A stretch of DNA of 64,000 bases from Paroedura picta (Eukaryota; Chordata; Lepidosauria; Squamata; Gekkonidae). Shown here in pieces: positions 53,146 through 63,144 of the stretch; within the stretch, counting starts at the first letter, position 1, and each line of letters opens with the position of its first letter. Made by a program: the position numbers and the translations under genes. The stretch covers positions 14,070,501 through 14,134,500 of the forward strand of contig NC_135384.1 in the NCBI RefSeq assembly GCF_049243985.1, read 5' to 3'. Below the pieces are notes generated by a model. That model searched no databases. It was given only the letters and a program-made list of their open reading frames with translations, and was not told where the DNA came from.

Positions 53146-55548
53146 CCCTGCCGCAGCCGCCGGGGAACAAGGAAAGGAGAGGAAAAGAAGGAAAGGAACA
53201 CTAACATAATCTAATAAGGAAGAAAGAGAAGTACCAAACCCTCGGGGGGGGAGGGCCCTATAAGGAGGAGGAGGAAGACACAAACAATCGGACATTAATT
53301 TAATTAACCAATTCCAGAAAAAAGGGGGGGGAGATTGTCACGGGGCTACTACAGACTCTGCGGGGGGGGGGAGAAGAATACAAACGGGCATAACTTGTAC
53401 CCAGAAGGGGGAAGGGCATCAAACAACTAATAGAAATTAAGCGGGAAAAATTGAGCGGGACAATTTAGCGGGAAGAAAATCAAACGGAGAGGGAAAAGAT
53501 CACAAACGGAGATAACTCCGTTCCAAGAAGGGGGAAGGGACGCCAAACAAACTACCAGAAACTGGGCGGGAACAAACCGGGCGGGAAGAAAAACCAAGCG
53601 GGGAAACTGTAAACAGAAAACGGAGGGGGGGAGGGTAAGGGGGAAGAGAGCAGGGGAGAAAGAAAGACAAGACACCAACCAAACTACCAACAACTGGGAA
53701 AAAATCAGGAAGCAACATTGTGATGTGCACAGAAAAGAGGGGAAGGGGAAAGAAGGGAAAAAGGGGAGGGGGGAGGGGGGAGGGGAGAAGGGGAGGGGGG
53801 AAAGAAGGAAAAAAAACAGGAAGGGAAGGAGAAAGTGAGAAGAGAAAGGACTGAAATAAAGAAAAGGGGAGGGGGGAAAGAAGGAAAAAAAACAGGAAGG
53901 GAAGGAGAAAGTGAGAAGAGAAAGGACTGAAATAAAGAAAAGGGGAGGGGGAAGGGGAGAGGGGAAAGAAGGAAAAAAATAGGAAGGGAAGGAGAAAGTG
54001 AGAGGAGAAAGAACTGAAATAAAGAAAAGGGGAGGGGGGAAGGGGAGGGGGGAGGGGAGGGGAGGGGGAAAGAGGAGAAAAATGGGAAGGGAAAGAGAAA
54101 GTGAGAGGAGAAAGGACTGAAATAAAGAAAAGGAGAGGGGAGAGGGAGAAAGGAAATACTCCAAAATCAAAAAAGAGGAGGAATCAAGAGGGACTCAAAG
54201 ATAGCCCAACCTTCACTAGCTACCAACCCACACCTGACTTATCCCCACCCCCCTACCCAGCCAAACCAAATTAAATCAACATATCCACCCACCAATCAGC
54301 CAAAACAATAAACCCAACACAATTAAACACCATCAACTGACCTACCCCAAACCCACCCAAAACAATTAATTCTACCAATTAAATAACTAATCCCCACCCC
54401 AAACAACTGATTCTACCCCAAAACCACCCAAATAATCAATCCTACCAATTAAACAATCAATCACCATCAATTGAACACCCAACCCAGCCTGAGGAAATTA
54501 GCTCAATCAACCAATTAGCCCAACTTACCAACCAACCCAATAACTTGCCCCCCACTTACCAAACAACCCTACCATCCAACTGAACCACACCCAATTCATA
54601 AACCTCAGTCCCAACCCAACATGAAATAACACACAGATCACTCATACACCACACACCCCTGGATTGGGCAACCCTGAGGTGCCACAATAGGCGATCGGGA
54701 CTACCCCTCCAGGCTCCCACAACGATACACATCCTACACCCAACACATAACTACACAAGTGGAACTGGGAAGCCCTGAGAGGCTGTAATTAGCGATCAGG
54801 GCCAACCTCCCACAGATACACAAACTCACACACACAAAGACAGAACCGGGGTTTAACAATCAACCCCAGCCAAACCACTGAACCAAGAATTGAACCAACA
54901 GTGTCCATAGAGCTCACAATGCCTAACAAATCTGAAGAAGGAGGAAAAGCAGGGGCTTTGATAGGGTCAGGGATCCCAATAATAAGAGGCAAAGGCAGGG
55001 ACAGCGGATGGCGGAGGTACATCTAACCAAGGGGGCCGAAAACCAAACATACTCAGGCCCCCTCCAGACTCCGCCCCATCCCTCGTGACACTAGGGTGGA
55101 GGCAAAGGTAAACAACCCGCCTCTGACACTGGTGCTGTGCAACGCCAGGTCAATAAACAACAAAACCTCTACGCTGCAAAACTACTTTGCAGAGCAAAGA
55201 GCGGACCTGGCGTGCTTGACAGAAACCTGGACCAGGGAAGGGGAGACAGTTGCCCTCAAAGACCTAGCCCCTGCTGGGTTCTCTGTCCTCCACCAGTCCC
55301 GGACAGCGGGGCGGGGAGGAGGGGTGGCAATCCTAACCCGAGAGGCTTTCTCCTTTAGAGCCCTCCCTGCGCCGTCAATACCAGGCATTGAATGTGTTGG
55401 CCTCGGATGGGGATCAACCGAGAGCGTGGCCATCTGGTTAGTGTACCGCGCACCCAATGCACCACCAGATGCCCTGCCTGCCCTGCTAGAGGCGGTGGCG
55501 GCCTGGACGCTACAGTTCTCCAGTCTACTAGTCCAGGGCGGCCATCCA
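53146..55548 (+). mobile_element. L2-like LINE, inverted 5' part (plus orientation): leader plus endonuclease start
   Basis: The leader has a purine tract, tandem monomers (53793-54139) and a G-poor CA-rich stretch (54190-54660). From about 55078 the plus strand encodes PPLTLVLCNARSINNKTSTL, DLACLTETWT and GRGGGVAILTREAFSF, the N-terminal half of an APE-type endonuclease, cut at 55548. The opposite orientation to 51969-53145 and the missing middle fit twin priming. A duplication ACTTTA lies at 51963-51968 and 55549-55554; the empty site is 36060-36065. Confidence 0.85.
53793..54139 (+). repeat. Four tandem purine-rich monomers in the LINE leader
   Basis: Units of roughly 80-100 bp, each with GGGAAAGAAGGAAAAAAA, GGAGAAAGTGAGAAGAGAAA and GGACTGAAATAAAGAAAAGG, starting near 53793, 53876, 53963 and 54066. 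Spacing differs through variable GGGGA runs. Strand is almost wholly purine. Confidence 0.8.
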
Positions 55549-55834
55549 ACTTTAAGAGAGTTAACAATTTTTAAGACTAAGAAAATAACTCTCTGAGAAT
55601 TTAAACAGATTTATAACACTTCAAATGCCAATACTTTGGGTATGTAAACTTAGGAATTGTAGGTCTGTAGTAATTTAAGAGAGTGCACAATAAAGACAGG
55701 TGTAAATGAACCGGTCCATCTTAGTGCCCCACACAGGATCAGGGATGACAGCCTTCATGTAGGACTCCCTACATTCTTCCTTGCTATTGAGGTATGCAAC
55801 AGGAAAGAGAGCAGGGAGAGGGACTATGGGTTAT

Positions 55835-56360
55835 TACTCACACCTGGAGTATTGTGTGCAGTTCTGGAGGCCTCACTTCAAGAAGGACGTAGATAAAATT
55901 GAAACGGTACAGAGGAGAGCGACGAAGATGATCTGGGGCCAAGGGACCAAGCCCTATGAAGATAGGTTGAGGGAAATGTTCAGCCTGGAGGAAAGTAGGT
56001 TGAGAGGGGAAATGATAGCCCTCTTTAAGTATTTGAAAGTTTGTCACTTAGAGGAGGGCAGGATGCTGTTTCTGTTGGCTGCAGAGGAGAGGACACACAG
56101 TAATGGGTTTAAACTACAAGTACAACGATATAGGCTAGATATCAGGAAAAAATTTTTCACAGTCAGAGTAGTTCAGCAGTGGAATAGGCTGCCTAAGGAG
56201 CTGATGAGCTCCCCCTCACTGGCAGTCTTCAAGCAAAGGTTGTATACCCAATTTTCTTGGATGCTTTAGGATGCTTAGGGCTGATCCTGCATTGAGCAGG
56301 GGGTTGGACTAGATGGCCGGTATGGCCGCTTCCAACTCTATGATTCTATGATTCTATTGT
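55835..56360 (+). mobile_element. CR1 LINE 3' fragment (D/E intergene)
   Basis: Open for about 145 codons: [55 protein letters not shown] and VVQQWNRLPKELMSSPSLAV. Ends in GATTCTATGATTCTATTG. Homologue of 36335-37185 without the SINE. Confidence 0.88.
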
Positions 56361-56560
56361 TATTTTAAGAGCCAGCCTCCTCTCTCTCTTCCCCCACAGC
56401 CACCCTTCCAACACAAACTCTGGCTCCCTTTCCTTTGCGAGCACACTAGTTTTGGCAGAACTCCCCCCCCAAACTGGCACTCTTCCTTTTTCTTTGCTCT
56501 GGGGCATAAAGAAGGAGAGGAAGCAGGGAGAGGGGCTATGGGCTATTAAGAGCCAGATTC

Positions 56561-56561
<1 letters not shown>

Positions 56562-56601
<40 letters not shown>

Positions 56602-56630
56602 TCACGCACTCACACACTTACTCACTCTTC
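56562..56630 (+). repeat. CT/CA microsatellite
   Basis: CT run followed by CA run, shorter than at 37383 and interrupted by CTCACGCACT. Confidence 0.75.
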
Positions 56631-56649
56631 ACCCCCCTAACCACCCTCA

Positions 56650-58039
56650 CCACACACAAAAAAAACCTGGATCCCTTTCCTTCCCAAAGCTCACAGTTTT
56701 AGACAGCAAAACAGAACCTTCCAATAGAGCTGCAGGAAAGGAACATTCTCCAAGGAGCATAAATACTAACAACCAGGCTTGATGAGGACAGTGGGTAGGG
56801 GAGAGACAATAGGCAGTTTAAGATGGAAATAAGTATAAAGGCTTCATCTCCTCCCAGCTGGGAAAACCATCAGTGGACTAAACCACTCATGCTTGAGGGG
56901 AAGGTTGACCAAAGTAAATGGCCAGTTGCCAACTACCCAAGGCAGCAGGGGACATGCCAGGGACCCCTTCTATCCCATTCTCCATAGTCCCCTGGGTGTC
57001 TGCAAACCCCCAGTTGGGAAACACTGACTTACAGAAACTGTATAGATTTTTCTAGGGAATAGGTGAACACAGGTGGTTGGACATTTCTTGCTTCTCAGAA
57101 GCAACTCTGGACTTCCATGGTGGTCTTCCCTCCAAGTATTAACCTGGGTTGTCCCTGCTTAAGTTCTCAGTTAGGATGAGATCAAGCTAGCCCAAGACAT
57201 CCAGGTCAAGAGCTATTTTGGCATGCATTGTATCATTTGAAATGGGAATAAACAAAAAATGGCTGAAACCCAAACATCTTGCCCGATTTCTTCCTGTACC
57301 ATCAACCATTCCACTCAGTGTGGAGCTTAAATCCTCATTCCTGTTGTCTCTATGAGTGTAAGGGCACAGAGAGCTATTTTAGAAGATCTTGCTAAAACAG
57401 GTCCTTTGACATGAGTGGATCCATATTGTCGGCTCTCAGGATCCAACTCAAAAGGATTTAGTTAAGCGAGGCTTTAAAAAAAAATCCTGACCGCTTTTCC
57501 CTAGTAAGCATTTAAAGGTTATGCAATGAATGTTATGAATATTGGCTTCATCATTATCCTTTGGTTCTACAAATTACAAACAAGTAAAAGCATTACAGTT
57601 TATAACTGATACCCTGGGGGGGGACAAAAATAAAAGCAAAATACATTCTGATAAACACACAGATTGATTACATATACCCCAGACATAACTCTAACCTCAT
57701 TGTTTGAGACCTGAGCAAGACTGTTAAAAAACTAATTTTGGAGTTCATTGATTCATAGGGTCACCAGAAGTCAAAAGTGTCTTACCAACACTTAAAACAT
57801 AGAGAAAAACTTAATATAAGAAAAAGAGCTATACCAATTCAAATGCAACAATTCTGGATATGGAGTTTTATAAGCTGTAGATCTGTGGCACTTTGAGAGA
57901 GTTGACAATTAACTTTAAAACTAAGGAAACAACACTCTGAGAATTTAAATCGATCCATACGATTTCAAACGCAAACCATTTGGATACATAAACGTAGGAA
58001 TTGTAGGTCTGTGCCATTTTACAAGAATGCACACAACAT
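56650..58039. other. 3' flank of gene E, homologous to 37500-38568
   Basis: No gene recognised. Keeps a segment (AATAGAGCTGCAGGAAAGGA and following, 56723-57040) that is also beside gene C (18379-18830) but deleted beside gene D. Confidence 0.4.
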
Positions 58040-58123
58040 CACAATCACAATCACAATCACAATCACAATCATAATAATAATTATTATTATTCGATTTATT
58101 TCCCACCTCTCCCCGCAAGCTCA
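58040..58123 (-). mobile_element. Tiny LINE tail insertion 3' of gene E
   Basis: Same insertion as 38569-38643 with a longer AATCAC tract, showing microsatellite length change after duplication. Confidence 0.6.
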
Positions 58124-58147
58124 ACATAATGCAGAGAATAACGCGTT

Positions 58148-59052
58148 CTATGAATATTTCTTCTGTACAAGCAGCTTTCTGTTGTTTAGTTCAGGCCTCA
58201 GGACAATGATATAACATTTGGGGAGAAAAATGCAACCAAGTAATCCTGCACTAGAGATTAAGATGGAGAAGATCTCCACAGCCACCATGGATTTCCCTTT
58301 GGTGCTCAGGTAGCTGGGAATAAAAGACAGCCAAACACTGCAAAAGAGCAACATGCTGAAAGTGATGAACTTGGCCTCATTGAAACTGTCAGGCAATTTC
58401 CTGGCAAGGAAAGCCACCATGAAGCTGACTGCAGCTAGGAAGCCCATGTAGCCCAAGACACAGAAAAACAAGGCAACTGAGCCCTCATTACATTCCAGTA
58501 TGATTGTATCCTTCAGTGAATGCTGGTCCTTATCTGGGAAAGGAGATGAAGTACTGATCCAAAGAACACAAATGCCTACTTGAACAACGGAGCAAGAAAG
58601 GACAAGAGAATATGCCTGTCTTTTCCCCACCAGTGGCCTTAGCCTGGAATCCGGTTTGGTAGCCACAAAGGCCAGAACCACAGTGAGAGTTTTGGCCAGT
58701 ACAGTAGAAATAGCTACTGAGAATATGAAGCCAAAACTTGTTTGTCGGAGAAGGCAGGTCACTTTTCCAGGCTGACCAATGAAAAGCAAGGCAGAGAGGA
58801 AGCAATTAGTAAGGGAGATGAGAAGAAGATAGGTCAGACTGCGGTTGTTGGCTTTGACTATGGGAGTATCCTGGTGCTTCACAAATGTTCCAAGTACCAA
58901 AACTGTGACCAGGGACAATGTAATAGCCATGGTTGCTAGGATGATACCTATGGGTTCTTCATAAGAAAGAAAGCTTACATCCTTGGGGACACATTGAGTT
59001 TTGTTGTAATTTGAATAGTCACCTGACGAACAGATAACACAGCTATCCATAT
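58148..59052 (-). CDS. Gene E exon 6 (seven-helix domain)
   Basis: 905 bp. Begins [18 protein letters not shown]; differs from D by few residues (for example [10 protein letters not shown] for [10 protein letters not shown] and DKDQHSL for DKDLHSL). Stop at 58148-58150. Confidence 0.95.
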
Positions 59053-62000
59053 CTGGAAAGAGAGAAAGTTTGTTGAATTATTTCCAGATTCACAATCCAA
59101 TACCTTTATTGGCATAAAGCAGATAAGCAGGATAAACAAAGTTAGTCAGGATACGTCAGACAGTTTAAATTTAAAAACTGAGGACAGAAATTCAACCGTA
59201 ATAAAAGTGATGTCGACATCCTTATCACTCAGTAAAAATTGGCAAATCAGGTCTCTTGAATGGTTTCTCCGTTTTGGTATGAGAGGTATGATATGCCTTC
59301 TCTGTTCAGTGAACAAGGGACAATCCAGTAGGATATGTTGGATGGTGTCAGGAGAACTTGATTCACAGGTGCATAGTCTGTTTTCGAAGGGGATCTTGGC
59401 AAATCTCCCTTGTAATACTTTAGATGGAAAGGCGTTAAGCCGAGCAAGCGAAAATGCTCTGCGATGGAGGGGATTTGCCAAGTTATGGAAATAAGCCGGC
59501 ATTATCCCGTGCTTCACTTGGAGACCAAGCGCACAGGGAGAGCAGATTGCTGGCACAGTGGGATGGATTTTTTGAAATTCCTGATCAAGTAGCCTTTGTT
59601 TGATCTGGTACATAATGGAGGATTCATTCAGAGATAAGATGTAATCGTAGTCAATGCCAATTTGTTGGAGTGTAGTCAGGATGGTAGAGAACCATTTAAA
59701 TTTATTTCCAGATTCTATTTGTTTTTTAATGAGTATTCCAAACATTTTTCTCTGAATTCACTTTTTACAATTTTGCTTTGTCCATTCAGTTTTCCTAACT
59801 TATGCAAACCTCTTCATTATAAACCAAATTCTTAGGGGACAGCTAAGAGTCAGAGTACTACACATGCAGTTACTACACATGCAGTAAAAACTAAGTTCCT
59901 AGGCTTGATTCCTGGGGCACAACCTGCTTATTTACTACTACCAATATCCGGTTTCCTTGAGGCTCTATCATTCCAGGCCTACGTTCCTGTCAGGATTTCC
60001 TCATTCAGTGCCTTTAGCTGCTAAAACCGCAGTGCAGGGTAGCTCTGAAGTTCCAAGGCCTCACATTCCCTAGGTTATTATATACCCTAATGCTTCTGGA
60101 AAGGAATTCCATCTCCACCATCCTAGTGAAAGTCTAGTCCAGGCATATCCCTGATAGTAATGTAAGCAGATCTTAACATTGTTAGATCGGGACACCAAAC
60201 AATAAGTAAAGATGGTGCAGGTGTGCCCAGCAGCTACAGATCATGTGTTGGATATTGGATTTATCTGAATATAATATTGTGTATGATTGACATTTCTGAT
60301 CATTCACTTTCCTACCTATCTGCTCAGAGATCATCCCATCTGGACATGGAACACAGTCATAGCAGCAAAATGTCTTTCCCTCCTTCTCTTGTTGGCTGTA
60401 GCCAGGAAGGCAGTGGTCATTGCACACAGAGAGTGGTAGAACCTGTCCATAAGCAGAAAGGGAGATTGGCACATACAAAATGACCCTGAGAACCTCAGAT
60501 GAGCACAATATGTGCTGTTAACAATTACACACTCTCTTATACTGTTGGAGAAGAAAAAGAGCTGGGTTTTGTACCCCAGTTTTTAGTACCCTAAGGCAGC
60601 GGTCCCCAACCTTTCCCAGGTCAGGGACCGCCTCCTGGGTGAGGGGAGAGCCAACGGCAAATGCTCATGCGTAGTTGCCACACCGGGCCGCAGACCGGGG
60701 GTTCATGACCCCCACCCTAAGGACTCTCAAAGTGGCTTATAGTCACCTTTCCTTCCTTTCTGCAAAACAGACACCATGTAAGGCAGGTGAGGCTGAGATA
60801 GCTGTGAGAATTGTGACTGGCCCAGGGGCATTCAGTTGGCTGTATGTGGAAAAGTGGAAAATCAAAATCAGTTCTCCAGATTAAAGGCCACCACTCTTAG
60901 CCACTATACCAGCCTGACTCTCTAAGTAGGAAAATATAGGAAATCTGGTTTCAAATCATAGAGTCATGAAATGTCACTAGTTTTACATCTGATTAGTCTT
61001 CCCCAATTCAACTTAATCTGTTTTTTGTGATGAAGATCAAATGGGAAAGAGGAGAAAAATGGAGGATAGGAGAAGTGTGGATAAAATGAAGGGGGGAAAG
61101 CATTCAAGAATACACGTGGAGTTCAATATGGCCAAAACACATAACTGACAGATCTAATGTTTGCATATGATGGTACCATATTTGCCGATACAGGTGCAGA
61201 GGCTACTAACATCCTCTATGACATTGCCTGTGTTGCTCAATCTTATAGATTAACAGTAAATGTGGATAAGACCAAAACCATAAACATAGATGAATAACCG
61301 ACAAATGTGTACCTTAGTGGAGGCCAAATTGAGCAAGTCAAAGAATTTAAATACTTAGGCTCATTGGTGTAAGAAACCCACCAAGAGCCGGTCTCAGGAG
61401 TGGCAGGAAATAAATTGAATAAATAAATGCACAAACCAAAGAAAGTGTCATCTACCATCAGGGGTAGTCAACTTGTGGTCCACCAGATGTTCATAAACTA
61501 CATGGGGCTCATGGGAATTGTAGACCATGAACATCTGGAGGACCACAGGATGACTACCCCTGATCTACCATTGAAGACATCAGTAGGATTGGCCAACCAA
61601 TGTCAGCCTTTGACATGTTCAATTGGTGCCTCTGGAAGATGGCAAACATCTCTCTCAGGACCAAAGTCCATCTCTTCCAGACACTAATCCTGCCAATCCT
61701 ACTATCTGGATCAGAAACATGGACTTTACTAAAACCTGACATTAAAAAACTCGATATCTTCCAAAAGCGATGCCTGGGGCAGATCCTGGTTGTCTTTCTA
61801 TGTGATCGTAATCGAAAAGAGACAATTTAGAAAAAAAGGGACAACCAACCGCAAATTAAAGAACAAATCCTATAGTGCAGGCAATTTCTGCAGGATGAAC
61901 ACCAGCAGACTGCCTCATAAACTCCTCCGGTGAGAACAACCAACTGAATGGAAGATCCAACGACTGTCACCAAAGATAACATGGCTAAACAGACTGAGGA

Positions 62001-62956
62001 AGACCTTAGAAACCAGCAATTGTTTATCCATATGGCCAAAACAACTGTCACCAATTACTAAGAGTGGAAATATTTTATAAACAAGGCAAACAATCCAGCG
62101 GCACCTACAGCAGGTTACTGGCTAAGAGGACAACCTGCTTCACCAATTGCAAGCTAAAGGATACAAAAAAGAAGAAATGATGTCAGCTGCACTGGGTCCC
62201 GTTAGGGAGAAAGCCAGATTATAACAAAGTCAATAACAAATAAGCCTGCAGAAGAGTTAGAAGGTCAGATGAAAGAAAGGTTGCTTGATAAGTGGGAAGG
62301 AAAGAAAAATACAGTGAACAGGGAGAAGATTTAGGGGCTTTCAGGTGCAAAGAAAGAGAACATAATGAGGGAAATTGTTAAACAAACGCATGTATTCAAA
62401 TATTTGATTACTTGTAATTCTGTAGATACTGTTTAATATCATTATCTGTGCTTATAATAAAGTTTATGGAGAAAATTTACATTTTTAAAGTGGTGAATTG
62501 GTATTACCAATAAAGTATATTATCAGCATGGGCAATCCTGAGGAATCTGGAACCTGCATTCAGAAAGCTCATGTGGAATCCGGATGATGGGAAAGAAGTG
62601 AATGGGGTGACTTTGAATATAAATGCTGATAGGCTCCATCTTCTGAAATTAAAACTTGACTCCTATCGTTTTCATATAGACAAAATCAAAAGAGAAAATA
62701 GTTTTTCCTATACATGAAGATATCCCACCTGATTAAATGTTCTGTGCCATACAATCTGATCATCATGAATGGTCAATTCATCTCCTGGAGGAGCCCAAGG
62801 ATCAAATATTCCAACTTTTAGTCTAATGAAGGAGATATTTGGGAAAGTGACCCAGTTTGTCACATCAAAACCACCTTTCAGTTCCCCATTTTCTTTAAAT
62901 TGTATTGTATCACCAGCACTATTGTTGAATGTGATGCTCCTTAAAAAACTATTCAG
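58148..62956 (-). CDS. Vomeronasal type-2 receptor, gene E (exons 4-6; 5' part off the right edge)
   Basis: Exons visible: exon 4 62956-62729, exon 5 60442-60316, exon 6 59052-58148. All are open, with GT/AG junctions and the same phases as in B-D. Protein is nearly identical to gene D in the linker ([20 protein letters not shown]) and helices ([24 protein letters not shown]). In exon 4 it agrees with C at three of the positions where D differs. Intron 5 carries a LINE not found in C or D. Exons 1-3 would lie beyond the GC-rich repeat that ends the window, so intactness of the whole gene cannot be judged. Confidence 0.92.
59092..59701 (-). mobile_element. 5'-truncated non-LTR retrotransposon in intron 5 of gene E
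   Basis: About 610 bp flanked by a 14-bp duplication, TTATTTCCAGATTC, at 59078-59091 and 59702-59715. The minus strand is open for about 185 codons: [60 protein letters not shown]. This is a CxC..H..C knuckle at the ORF2 C-terminus. The 3' end is CAATAAAGGTATTGGATTGT without a poly(A). C and D have the empty site. Probable I/Jockey-like clade. Confidence 0.85.
60316..60442 (-). CDS. Gene E exon 5 (cysteine linker)
   Basis: 127 bp with six linker cysteines, ending SEQIG before ATAG|GTAGGA. Confidence 0.93.
60555..60918 (-). mobile_element. SINE (second family) interrupted by a MITE, intron 4 of gene E
   Basis: Pieces 60555-60596 and 60723-60918 correspond to those of gene D. Confidence 0.65.
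60597..60714. mobile_element. hAT-like MITE, intron 4 of gene E
   Basis: 118 bp, same insertion as 40483-40600, with CCCTAAGG at 60589-60596 and 60715-60722. Confidence 0.85.
61095..62180 (+). mobile_element. RTE-like LINE fragment, intron 4 of gene E
   Basis: Third copy of the fragment in C and D. The catalytic box reads FAYD here. The C-terminal frame [20 protein letters not shown] and [18 protein letters not shown] is better kept than in D. Confidence 0.75.
61458..61562. mobile_element. Foldback hAT-like MITE inside the RTE fragment (gene E)
   Basis: 105 bp. Same insertion as 41344-41455, with ATCTACCA at 61450-61457 and 61563-61570; a few bases are lost at the hairpin tip. Confidence 0.85.
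62729..62956 (-). CDS. Gene E exon 4
   Basis: 228 bp from [12 protein letters not shown] to IVWHRTFNQ. Acceptor GGTTAATCAG, donor CAG|GTGGGA. Confidence 0.93.
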
Positions 62957-63144
62957 CTGATTAACCAGAAAAAAGGAAATAAAATGTAAGCAAGAAATTA
63001 GAAACAAACCAATACTTTTGCAATTTCTTGAATTTCCAAGACCCAGAATATCTCCTGTAGACAACAGGATGGACAGTATCCTGACCTATACTGAGAAGAA
63101 AGGAGTACTATCTTTAACTGCTCTTGCAGAGCGGATAAAATAAA

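Noticed and set aside
52312-53295. Minus-strand frame of 327 codons as a possible host gene
   Set aside because: The conserved part is the L2-like ORF2 C-terminus; the first 50 residues come from the inverted leader.
53427-54170. Minus-strand frame of 247 codons, rich in Ser, Pro, Phe and Leu
   Set aside because: Translation of the purine-rich LINE leader and its tandem monomers; low complexity, no motif.
58040-58090. Repeats of AATCAC as a CRISPR-like array
   Set aside because: Simple microsatellite of a LINE tail in a vertebrate genome; no spacers.
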